From positions 1-64,000 of the forward strand of contig JBFLWE010000008.1 of assembly GCA_040758375.1 (NCBI GenBank): a stretch of DNA of 64,000 nt, given 5' to 3'. Positions 8,663 through 17,134 of the stretch are shown one piece after another. Made by a program: the position numbers and the translations under genes. The stretch's first letter is position 1. Each line of letters opens with the position of its first letter. The stretch comes from CAMLIZ01 sp040758375. Lineage in GTDB: Bacteria > Pseudomonadota > Gammaproteobacteria > Burkholderiales > Burkholderiaceae_C. Below the pieces are notes generated by a model, which was given only the letters and a program-made list of their open reading frames with translations, was not told the DNA's origin and searched no databases.

Positions 8663-10363
8663 ATGATAAAGAATCTTCCTGAGACATTCCCAATCTCAGC
8701 AATCGAGGAGTTTCACTTCGGGGATGCAGAAGCCAAAGATGATGGCCTCCTTTCGACTTGCCCAGTGCCAACCGCGGCACTGCGAGAGTTTTTGGAAGAT
8801 CGAAAGGACATCGTCCTTGGCTACAGGGGCACCGGAAAATCGGCCATCGTTAGGCTCATTGTTGAGCAGAAGGTGTCTTTCCGCCAAGAAGAAGGATTCA
8901 AGGCGCTTAACCTAGCGCTTGACGAGGAATACAACTACCGATCGATTCGCGAGCATTTAGAAAAGCATGCTACGGAGGCGCGCGAGAAGAAACTTGTGTG
9001 CAGAGTAGTATGGGAAGTACTGATTTTGTATTCGGGACTAAAGTTAATAATAAGCAAATTTGACGATTGTGATACCACCCTCCGACAGAATTTAGAGGAA
9101 CTGGAATCTCTGCTCGGAATCTCAACAAGGGTCGGTGTTTTTCAACTTCTTCTTTCACACAAGAAGAAGATTGGAGTGAAATTCGACGCGCTGCATCCGA
9201 ATATTGTCGACTTTTACGCTGGACTCGATCCCAGTTCGGATGCCTCAGCAGCTGCAGTTCCGACAATTAGGCTTGGAGAGTACAAAAAGAATTTGAATGA
9301 CTTTCTTGAACGACGCCGGACAAATCTATATGTCCTATTTGATCGCCTAGACGATTTCGTCATTCAAGAAGACTACGATACTCAAAAGCTTCTCTTGCAG
9401 GGTCTTTTGGCCGCACAGAATGATTGCAGAGGCAAGTATCTGCGGATTCGGATCAAGACCTTTTTTCGAACGGATCTATTCCGGCGTCTTGATCTAAATG
9501 AATTTGGTCCTGACAAGATTTTGCCTCGTTGCGTTGAGCTCACATGGACTCACACTGCAATAAGACAATTGATAGCGAAGCGCGTAGCACACAATCTAAT
9601 ATCTGCTCTGAGACTAAAATCGCTCGAGATCTCTGTGGATGACGATCAGTTCCACATAACAAGAGCAGAATTGGAACGGCTACACGAGGTTAAGCTCACC
9701 ATAAGAAACTTCAACGTTTTTCGAGCCTCTCATTGGAAGCGGCTTTGGTGGTACCTTAATATGCGTAGCCGAAGCAGTTTTCGCGAAGAAGGAAGAAAGC
9801 AAAGCTCCTTGGATGTTGTTAATACCGCAATAATAACCTCCGCATTTCCAAGAAGCGTTCTCCACAAGAAGCGAAATGGGAGCGAGGCTTCCATAGACAT
9901 ATTTGAGTATCTAGAAAGCCATTTCCAATTTGCGCATGGCCACACTACACCTCGAGCAATTTTGACTTTTTTGTCTGAGGTGCTCTCTGCCACGAAGAAA
10001 TATTACGCTGAAAATATCGACATTACCTCTCTCAAGCGTGACCCAAATGGTGAATACCCTTTGTTTCTGAAGAGTGCCATCAAGAATGCTTACGAGCAGT
10101 TTAGAAAACACGCTTGGGACGTCCAATATCACTGGGCAGCGAACGAATGGCGACCTTTTGTAGCGACAATTCAGAATCTCGGCAGTCCTGAATTCACATT
10201 CGAAGTCTTTGCTGAGCACATACCGGCCGCAGAGCAAACATATCGACATGTGCTCGCTTTCCTAGATCATACTGGGCTGATAAATTGCGAAAATCCTCAT
10301 GAGCGCCTGCAGGATAGACGTTATCGAATGCCGATAATGTTCCAGCGCTGCACCGACGAATAA
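8663..10363 (+). CDS. Lone A/T-rich P-loop ATPase, Sll1717-like, possible defence gene
   Basis: 566-residue cytoplasmic protein. Walker A is GYRGTGKS (53-60) after an N-terminal FHFGDAEAKDD segment. A Walker B-like LYVLFDRLDD lies at 222-231 and an arginine-bearing FFRTDLF at 267-273. The C-terminus reads as helical with a small winged-helix-like end (HTGLINCEN). The FxFGxxxAxDD start plus Walker A recalls the P-loop ATPases called Sll1717 family, which resemble STAND/ORC-type NTPases; that assignment is from memory. Base composition is foreign: 19 of 60 bases are G/C at 9001-9060, in a genome region otherwise near 70%. It has a strong Shine-Dalgarno (GGAGGGA) and no partner gene. It lies between glnS and creB. 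A nuclease-linked or abortive-infection role is only a hypothesis; no effector domain is recognised. Confidence 0.8.
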   Translation: MIKNLPETFPISAIEEFHFGDAEAKDDGLLSTCPVPTAALREFLEDRKDIVLGYRGTGKSAIVRLIVEQKVSFRQEEGFKALNLALDEEYNYRSIREHLEKHATEAREKKLVCRVVWEVLILYSGLKLIISKFDDCDTTLRQNLEELESLLGISTRVGVFQLLLSHKKKIGVKFDALHPNIVDFYAGLDPSSDASAAAVPTIRLGEYKKNLNDFLERRRTNLYVLFDRLDDFVIQEDYDTQKLLLQGLLAAQNDCRGKYLRIRIKTFFRTDLFRRLDLNEFGPDKILPRCVELTWTHTAIRQLIAKRVAHNLISALRLKSLEISVDDDQFHITRAELERLHEVKLTIRNFNVFRASHWKRLWWYLNMRSRSSFREEGRKQSSLDVVNTAIITSAFPRSVLHKKRNGSEASIDIFEYLESHFQFAHGHTTPRAILTFLSEVLSATKKYYAENIDITSLKRDPNGEYPLFLKSAIKNAYEQFRKHAWDVQYHWAANEWRPFVATIQNLGSPEFTFEVFAEHIPAAEQTYRHVLAFLDHTGLINCENPHERLQDRRYRMPIMFQRCTDE

Positions 10364-10510
10364 CCGATGCTCTTTCCTCCCCGATTTCTCCGTGCGTTGT
10401 TGCGTGGGATCGTAGGAAGAACCTAGCGCGCCGTCTGACCGTCTGAAACAGTTGGCTTCAGCACCACCAGTCGAGCCGTAAACTCCCCGCGCACTCACCG
10501 GTCGAGCCTC

Positions 10511-11232
<722 letters not shown>

Positions 11233-11236
<4 letters not shown>

Positions 11237-12693
11237 AACTCGGCCTGCGCCTGCTGCTCGCCTTCTTTCTCATCACCGGCATTGCCGCGTTCTTCGTGCT
11301 GCGCGTGTTCGTGCAAGAGGTGCGGCCCAGCGTGCGCGAGGTGATGGAAGACCTGCTGGTGGACACGGCCAACATCCTGGCCGAGATGGCCAGCGACGAC
11401 CTGGCGCGCATGCCGCCGGGCGGCACGCTGGTGCAATCAGCCTTTGCGGAAAACCTGCGCCAGTACGCCGCGCGGCCGGTGGACGCCAAGATCTGGGGGC
11501 TGGCCAAGCAGACGCTCGACTACCGCGTGTACATCACCGACGCCACCGGCCGCGTGGTGTTCGATTCGGGCGACGGCCGCGGCGGCAGCGCGCTGGGGCA
11601 AGACTATTCGCGCTGGCGCGACGTGTTGCTCACGCTGCGCGGCGAATACGGCGCCCGCGCCACGCGCGAGCTGCCCACCGACGACACCAGCTCGGTCATG
11701 CACGTGGCCGCGCCGGTGTTGGCCGAGGGCCGCATCATCGGCGTGCTCACGGTGGCCAAGCCGTTGCGCACGGTGCAGCCTTTTGTCGAGCGGGCCGAAC
11801 GCAAGATCCTGCTCAGCGGGGTGTGGCTGCTGGGGCTGTCGCTCGCGGTGGGCGTGGCGGTCACGGGCTGGCTGGTGTGGTCGGTGCGGCGGCTGCGGCG
11901 CTTTGCGCTCGAGGTGCAGGTGGGCGAGCGGCGTGCGCCGCCGCGCTTGAGCGGCGAGCTGGGGGAGCTGGCCAGCGCCATGGGCGCCATGCGTGACCGG
12001 CTCGAAGGCCATGAGCACCTGGAGCAGACGGTGCGCGCGCTCACGCACGAGCTCAAGAGCCCCATGGCGGCCATCAGCGCCGCGGCCGAGCTGCTGCAAG
12101 ACGAGCTGCCCGCCGCCGACCGCCAGGCCTTCGGCCGCGACATCCAGGAGCAGGTGACGCGCCAGCGCGTGCTGGTGGAGCGCATGCTCGAACTCTCGAA
12201 GCTGGAGCACCGGCGCGCGCTGGAGCATCCGCAGGCGCTGGCGCTGGCCGACGTGGCCGCCACGGTGGTGGCGCGCGCCGAAACGCGCGCGCGCCAGCGC
12301 GGCGTGCCGCTGCAGTGGTCGCGCCGCGAGGCGGCTGCGCGCGTGCAAGGCGATGCCGAGCTGCTGGAGCTGGCCATCGCCAACCTGCTGGACAACGCGA
12401 TCGACTTCTCGCCGCCAGGCGGCGCGGTGGCGTTGGCGGTGTGGGCCGATGCCGAGGGCGCCCACTTCAGCGTGCGCGACCACGGCCCCGGCGTCGAAGA
12501 CTTTGCGCTGCCGCGCCTGGGCGAGCGCTTTTTCTCCACGCAGCGGCCGGCGCGGCCCGGCGAGCCGGCGCGCAAGGGCTCGGGCCTGGGGCTGGCGATC
12601 GTGCGCGAGGTGATGGCGCTGCACCGCGGGCGCATGCGCTTCGCCAATGCGCAGCCGGGGTTGCAGGCCGAGATCGTGATGCCCGTCGCATAG
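11233..12693 (+). CDS. creC: Sensor histidine kinase CreC
   Basis: 486-residue membrane sensor kinase. Transmembrane helices lie at about 7-25 and 193-215 and flank a periplasmic sensor region with DYRVYITDATGRVVFDS. The HisKA H-box is ALTHELKSPMAAI (His272), the N-box is IANLLDNAIDF, and the G-boxes include HGPGVEDF and GSGLGLAIV. It phosphorylates CreB. The GTG start at 11233 overlaps the creB stop. The CreC assignment rests on its position before a clear creD gene and on the cre-tag found between them. Confidence 0.92.
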
Positions 12694-12715
12694 GGGCATG
12701 GGGCAGGCCCCGCAC

Positions 12716-12731
12716 TTCACACAGACTTCAC
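12716..12731 (+). promoter_or_regulatory. cre-tag (CreB binding site) upstream of creD
   Basis: TTCACACAGACTTCAC matches the published CreBC target consensus TTCAC-N6-TTCAC exactly. It lies 71 bases before the creD ATG, in the 108-base gap after creC. A further TTCAT follows at 12736-12740. The consensus is established for E. coli CreB and for the Aeromonas BlrA orthologue; binding here is inferred. Confidence 0.8.
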
Positions 12732-12801
12732 ACACTTCATCGCCGCCTCACGGGGGCGCGGGACAGTGCGCGCTCCATCCCCAAGAGCGAGAAGCAAGAA
12801 G

Positions 12802-14190
12802 ATGCGATTCCCCCTGTTGAGCAAGGCCGCCGCACTGGCGGGCGTGATCATCGTGCTGCTGGTGGCGCTGTTTCGCGTGGAGGGCCTGGTGCACGAGCGC
12901 CAGATGCGCCAGCGCGAGGCCGAGGCCAACCTGCAGGAGAGCCTGGCCAGCCCGCAAACGGTGCTGGGCCCGGTGCTGCAGATGCGCTGCGTCGAGACCT
13001 GGGAGCGCGCCGAAGGCGAAGGCAAAGACCGCAAGACCGTGACCGAGCGGCGCGACCAACTGGTCACCGGCTGGCCGCGCACGCTGTCGGCCGAGGCCAC
13101 CGCGAGCATCGAGCCGCGCTACCGCGGCCTGTTCAAGCTGAACGGCTACCTCGCGCAGGGCACGGTGAACGCGCGCTTCGACGCGCTGGCGCCGCCCCGC
13201 CCCTCGGTGGAGCAGCCGGGCTCGCGCCTGCACTGCGACGCGCCCACGGTGGCGGTGGCGCTCAGCGACGCGCGCGGCATCCGCAGCGCCAGCGTGCAGG
13301 TGGGCGGCCACGCCCTCCCCGTGCAGCCGGGCAGCCTGCTCAAGACCCAGGCGCAGGGCTTTCACGTCACGCTGCCGCCCGCGGCGGCCGACGCGCCGTT
13401 CGAGGTGAAGCTGGCGCTCGAGCTGGCCGGCACGCGCAGCATCGGCTGGGCGCCGGTGGGCCAGGAAAACACGGTGCAGCTGATCTCGCCCTGGCCGCAC
13501 CCGTCGTTCGCCGGGCGCTTCCTGCCGGTGGAGCGCGAGGTCACGCCGCAGGGCTTTCGCGCGCGCTGGCAGGTGAGCGCGCTGGCCACCACCGCGCAGG
13601 CCGCGGCCGAGCGCGGCGCCGCCTTGTGCGAGGCGCGGGAAGATGGCGGCTACAACACCCCGGCGCCTGCTGAGCGCGCCGCCTGCATCGACACCTTCGG
13701 CGTGGGCTTCATCGACCCGGTCAACGGCTACCTGCTCAACGAGCGCGCGGTGAAGTACGGGCTGCTGTTCGTGCTGCTCACCTTCGTGACCGTGGCCTTG
13801 GTGGAGGTGATGCGCCGGCTGCGCGTGCACCCCATCCAGTACCTGCTGGTGGGCTTTGCGCTCACCGTATTCTTCTTGCTGCTGCTGAGCCTGAGCGAGC
13901 ACCTGCCGTTCTGGCAGGCCTACCTGGCGGCGGCCTCGGCGTGCACGGCCTTGCTGGCCTTCTATGGCACGCATGTGCTGGGCGGCGCCAAGGCGGGCGT
14001 GGTGTTCGGCGCAGGGCTGGGGCTGCTGTATGCGGCGCTGTATGCGCTGCTGCAGATGGAGCAGACGGCGCTGGTGCTGGGCTCGCTGCTGCTGTTCGCG
14101 GTGTTGGCCGGCGTGATGGTGGCCACGCGGCGCATCGACTGGTATGCGCTGATCGCGCAGACGCGCAGCGAGGCGCGGGCCGGCGTCTAG
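12802..14190 (+). CDS. creD: Inner-membrane protein CreD
   Basis: 462-residue CreD-family membrane protein. One N-terminal helix (about 9-25) is followed by a large periplasmic domain and then a C-terminal bundle of about five to six helices starting at YGLLFVLLTFVTVALVEV. Conserved CreD signatures include LKLNGYLAQGTVNARF-like and HPIQYLLVGFALTVFFLLLLSLSE-like segments (described by key parts only). CreD is the main CreBC-regulated product, linked to envelope integrity and beta-lactam or colicin tolerance in other bacteria. It is shorter in its soluble region than some homologues but shows no break. Confidence 0.93.
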   Translation: MRFPLLSKAAALAGVIIVLLVALFRVEGLVHERQMRQREAEANLQESLASPQTVLGPVLQMRCVETWERAEGEGKDRKTVTERRDQLVTGWPRTLSAEATASIEPRYRGLFKLNGYLAQGTVNARFDALAPPRPSVEQPGSRLHCDAPTVAVALSDARGIRSASVQVGGHALPVQPGSLLKTQAQGFHVTLPPAAADAPFEVKLALELAGTRSIGWAPVGQENTVQLISPWPHPSFAGRFLPVEREVTPQGFRARWQVSALATTAQAAAERGAALCEAREDGGYNTPAPAERAACIDTFGVGFIDPVNGYLLNERAVKYGLLFVLLTFVTVALVEVMRRLRVHPIQYLLVGFALTVFFLLLLSLSEHLPFWQAYLAAASACTALLAFYGTHVLGGAKAGVVFGAGLGLLYAALYALLQMEQTALVLGSLLLFAVLAGVMVATRRIDWYALIAQTRSEARAGV

Positions 14191-14207
14191 CCCAACCGGG
14201 GGCGGGC

Positions 14208-14618
14208 TCAGCCGAGGTGTTCCTTGCGCAGGCGGGCTTCGAGCTTGCGGCGCAAGGCATCGCCGCCTTCGAGCAAGGCCCTGGCCCCGGGCAGCCGCGT
14301 CTCGGGAAAGTATTTCTGCGACCAGCCGCTCAGGGCCAGGATCACCGGCAGCAGCGCGATGCCTTTTTCGGTGAGGCTGTAGCGCGCCTTCTGCTTGTGG
14401 GTCTGGTCCCCGCTCTTGGTGACCAGGCCGCGCGCCACCAGCGTCTCCAGCCGGTCGGCCAGCACGTTGGTGGAGATGCCTTCTTCCGACTGCAGGAACT
14501 CGCGGTAGTGGCGCTTGCCCGCGAACATGAGGTCGCGCACGATCAGCAGCGTCCAGCGGTCGCCCAGCACTTCGAGGCCGGTGCTGATGGGGCAGTTGGA
14601 ACGGCGGTCTTCTCGCAT
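14208..14618 (-). CDS. HxlR-family transcriptional regulator
   Basis: 136-residue winged-helix regulator. The HxlR pattern is complete: NCPISTGLEVLGDRWTLLIVRDL, HYREFLQSEEGISTNVLADRL and YSLTEKGIALLPVI. The first cysteine (in SNCP) could serve as a redox or electrophile sensor, as in some HxlR/DUF24 proteins. ATG at 14618 was chosen over an upstream start that would read through the putative operator. It is divergent from the GFA-family gene, so it likely controls that gene and itself. Confidence 0.9.
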   Translation of the reverse strand: MREDRRSNCPISTGLEVLGDRWTLLIVRDLMFAGKRHYREFLQSEEGISTNVLADRLETLVARGLVTKSGDQTHKQKARYSLTEKGIALLPVILALSGWSQKYFPETRLPGARALLEGGDALRRKLEARLRKEHLG

Positions 14619-14634
14619 CGCGGCATTATAGAAA

Positions 14635-14686
14635 CCGCTTGCTTTTACGCATCGGTTTACGCAGAATCCGCTTGCTTTTTGCAAGC
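14635..14686. promoter_or_regulatory. Putative HxlR operator: 33-base-spaced direct repeats plus inverted repeat
   Basis: CCGCTTGCTTTT occurs at 14635-14646 and again at 14668-14679, 33 bases apart (about three helical turns). The second copy also forms the inverted repeat GCTTGC/GCAAGC (14670-14675 and 14681-14686). AAACCG (14632) and CGGTTT (14653) add a further inverted pair. The elements fill the gap between the divergent HxlR and GFA genes. Confidence 0.6.
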
Positions 14687-14700
14687 AGATGGAGACCCGC

Positions 14701-15123
14701 ATGACGATGAAGCAGTACCACGGCAGCTGCCACTGCGGCGCCTGCCGCTACGAGGCGCAGCTCGATCTTTCGAAGGGCAGCAACCGCTGCAACTGCAGCT
14801 ACTGCAGCAAGGCGCGCGCATGGTTCGCCTTCGTGCCGGCCGAACGCTTTCGCCTCACACAGGGCGAGGCCGACCTGCTCGAATACCGCTGGACGCCGCC
14901 GGGCCAGCCCGGGCCCAGCCTGAGCTACCGCTTCTGCTCCAAGTGCGGCATCCGGCTGTTCGCCACCGGCGACCTGGAGGTGATGGGCGGGCGCTTCTAC
15001 GCCGTGCACGTGCCCACGCTCGACGACGCGGAGCACGAGGCCCTGAAGGCCGCGCCGCTGCGCTACATCGACGGCGCACACAACCGCTTCGACCGCGCGC
15101 CGGAGGATGTGAGCCTTCTTTGA
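14701..15123 (+). CDS. GFA/Mss4-like zinc protein (glutathione-dependent formaldehyde-activating family)
   Basis: 140-residue protein with the GFA/CENP-V-type zinc ligands: SCHCGAC near the N-terminus, NCSYCS in the middle and FCSKCGIR further on. The family name derives from a glutathione-dependent formaldehyde-activating enzyme, but most members have no proven reaction. ATG at 14701 has GGAG six bases upstream; ATGs at 14689 and 14707 are alternatives. It is divergent from an HxlR regulator, which suggests induction by an aldehyde or electrophile (inference). Confidence 0.88.
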   Translation: MTMKQYHGSCHCGACRYEAQLDLSKGSNRCNCSYCSKARAWFAFVPAERFRLTQGEADLLEYRWTPPGQPGPSLSYRFCSKCGIRLFATGDLEVMGGRFYAVHVPTLDDAEHEALKAAPLRYIDGAHNRFDRAPEDVSLL

Positions 15124-15268
15124 CCCACGGGTGCGGCGCAGGCCGAAGCGCGGCGGCGCGGCGGCCCGCCCGATGCCCACTAGGCCATCGGGGTTGTGCC
15201 CCGCAGGGGGTACCCCTTCGGGTGTAGAACCCGGCTCAGCGCGGTGCCATCTTTTCAAGGAGGGCCTT

Positions 15269-15784
15269 ATGCGCAGACGCATCTACTGGCTGTTGCCCGA
15301 CTTGGCCAGCGCCAAGCGGACCATGGATGACCTGCTGCTCGCCCGCATAGCGGAGCAGCACATCCACTTCGTGGCCCACGAGGGGATCGACCTCTCCGAG
15401 CTGCACGAGGCCAACATCTTCCAGACCTCCGACGTGATCCGCGCCGCCCAGGCGGGGCTGGTCATCGGCGGCGCGGCGGGCGCCCTGGCGGGCGTGGTGG
15501 CGGCCTTGTTCTTCCCGCTCACCGGCGAGGAGCCCGAGTGGGGGCTGGTGGCCGTGCTCGGGGTGCTGGGCGGCGGCATCGGCGCCTGGGCCTCCAGCAT
15601 GATCGGCGTGTCCACGCCGAGCCAGCGGCTCAAGCGCTTCGAGGCCGCGCTCGACCAGGGCCAGATCCTGCTGATGGTGGACGTGCCCAAGGGGCGCATC
15701 GAAGAGATCGAGGAGCGGCTGCAGAAGCTGCACCCCGAGGCCCGGCTCGAAGGCGTGGAACCCGACATCCCCGCGTTCCCCTGA
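15269..15784 (+). CDS. DUF1269-type membrane protein leading the oxidase operon
   Basis: 171 residues with a soluble N-terminal part (IYWLLPDLASAKRTMDDLL), two glycine-rich membrane helices (about 63-81 and 89-109) and a C-terminal alpha/beta segment ending in the acidic PDIPAFP. It resembles DUF1269 proteins that often precede alternative terminal oxidases. AAGGAGG lies just before the ATG at 15269. Role unknown; its constant position at the head of the oxidase genes suggests assembly or regulation. Confidence 0.75.
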   Translation: MRRRIYWLLPDLASAKRTMDDLLLARIAEQHIHFVAHEGIDLSELHEANIFQTSDVIRAAQAGLVIGGAAGALAGVVAALFFPLTGEEPEWGLVAVLGVLGGGIGAWASSMIGVSTPSQRLKRFEAALDQGQILLMVDVPKGRIEEIEERLQKLHPEARLEGVEPDIPAFP

Positions 15785-15802
15785 ACCAGGAGGGCCCGGC
15801 AC

Positions 15803-16306
15803 ATGGAACTTCAGCTGCACCGGCACGACTGGCGGCGTCGTTGGCCGGACTGGACGGTGGCCGCCGCGGCGGGCTTCGTGGCCGGCGCGGTGCTGATGGT
15901 GCTGGAGCTGCTGTGGGCCACCACCGTCAGCGGCGAAAGCCCGTGGCAGCTGCTGCGCATGGTGGCGGCCATCGCGATGGGCCCGCAGACGCTGGAGGCC
16001 GGCACGTTCAGCGTGGGCGTGGCGGCGGTGGCGCTGCTCACGCACTACCTGCTGGGCGTGGTGTTCGCGCTGGTGCTGGCGGTGGTGATCGCGGGCTTCT
16101 CGTATGACACCAGCGCCACGATGATCCACACGCTGGGCGCGCTGTTCGGCTTCGGGCTGTACCTCTTCAACTTCCACGGCATGTCGCAGTTTTTCCCGTG
16201 GATGGCCGACCTGCGCGGCTGGTCGACGCTGATCGCCCACCTGGTGTTCGGCATGACCGCTGCGTTCCTGTACTGGAAGTTCGACCGCCATTTCACCGAC
16301 CGCTAG
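15803..16306 (+). CDS. Four-helix membrane protein of the oxidase operon
   Basis: 167-residue polytopic protein with hydrophobic segments at about 19-40, 66-100, 107-124 and 138-158, an amphipathic basic N-terminus and a charged KFDRHFTDR end. No catalytic motif is visible. It sits 18 bases after the DUF1269 gene and 12 before subunit II. Proteins of this type are sometimes mislabelled sodium:proline symporters; it is far too short for that. Role unknown, presumably linked to the oxidase. Confidence 0.75.
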   Translation: MELQLHRHDWRRRWPDWTVAAAAGFVAGAVLMVLELLWATTVSGESPWQLLRMVAAIAMGPQTLEAGTFSVGVAAVALLTHYLLGVVFALVLAVVIAGFSYDTSATMIHTLGALFGFGLYLFNFHGMSQFFPWMADLRGWSTLIAHLVFGMTAAFLYWKFDRHFTDR

Positions 16307-16318
16307 GGAGACGCTGCC

Positions 16319-17125
16319 ATGGCGGTCGCGCTCATCCTGCTGGCCGTGGTGGTGCTGTCGGTGGTGTTCCACGTGTTCACGCCCTGGTGGCTCACGCCGC
16401 TGGCGTCGAACTGGGGCACGATGGACCAGACGCTGTGGATCACGGTGCTGATCACCGGCGTGTTCTTCGTCGCGATCAGCCTGTTCGTGGCCTATGCGGT
16501 GTGGCGCTTCCGCCACCGCGAGGGCTCGCGCGCCCATTACGAGCCCGAGAACCCCAGGCTCGAACGCTGGCTGATCGCGGTCACCTCGATCGGCATCGCG
16601 GCGCTGCTGGCGCCGGGCCTGGTGGTCTATGCCCACTACATCAAGCCGCCCGATGACGCGCTGGTGATGGAGGTGGTGGGCCAGCAGTGGCAGTGGCGCT
16701 TCCGCTTTCCGGGCGCGGGCGGCAAGCTGGGCCCGTCGGACGCGCGCTTCGTCAGCGGCAGGAACCCGCTGGGCCTGAAGCCCGACGATGCCGCGGCGCA
16801 GGACGACGTGGTGATCATCGGCAACGAGGTGCACCTGCCGCTGAACAAGCCGGTGCTGGTGCTGGCGCGCTCTCACGACGTGCTGCACGACTTCTTCGTG
16901 CCGCAGTTCCGCGCGCGCATGAACATCGTGCCCGGCCAGGTGAGCAGCTTCTGGTTCACGCCCACCAAGGCGGGCCGCTACGAGTCGATGTGCGCGCAGC
17001 TGTGCGGCATGGGCCACCCGGCGATGCGCGGCTACGTGGTGGTGGAAGACGAGGCCGCGTTCAACGCCTGGCTGAAGGCGCAGCCCACCTTCGCCCAGAC
17101 GCAAAAGCCGGCGACCCAGCCCTGA
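16319..17125 (+). CDS. Cytochrome c oxidase subunit II
   Basis: 268-residue subunit II with two N-terminal helices (about 3-24 and 39-60, with a third hydrophobic stretch near 84-103) and a periplasmic cupredoxin domain. The binuclear CuA ligands are intact: SHDVLHDF (His), CAQLCGMGHPAM (Cys-x3-Cys-x3-His-x2-Met) and the Glu/Gln-bearing turn. It receives electrons from cytochrome c for subunit I. No fused cytochrome c domain is present, so this is not a caa3-type fused subunit. No signal peptide cleavage site is obvious. Confidence 0.93.
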   Translation: MAVALILLAVVVLSVVFHVFTPWWLTPLASNWGTMDQTLWITVLITGVFFVAISLFVAYAVWRFRHREGSRAHYEPENPRLERWLIAVTSIGIAALLAPGLVVYAHYIKPPDDALVMEVVGQQWQWRFRFPGAGGKLGPSDARFVSGRNPLGLKPDDAAAQDDVVIIGNEVHLPLNKPVLVLARSHDVLHDFFVPQFRARMNIVPGQVSSFWFTPTKAGRYESMCAQLCGMGHPAMRGYVVVEDEAAFNAWLKAQPTFAQTQKPATQP

Positions 17126-17134
17126 GGTAGCGCC

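Noticed and set aside
10431..10446. Tandem CCGTCTGA copies downstream of the foreign ATPase considered as an attachment site or target duplication
   Set aside because: The two copies are adjacent on one side only; no matching copy was seen upstream of the gene, so they do not bracket it.
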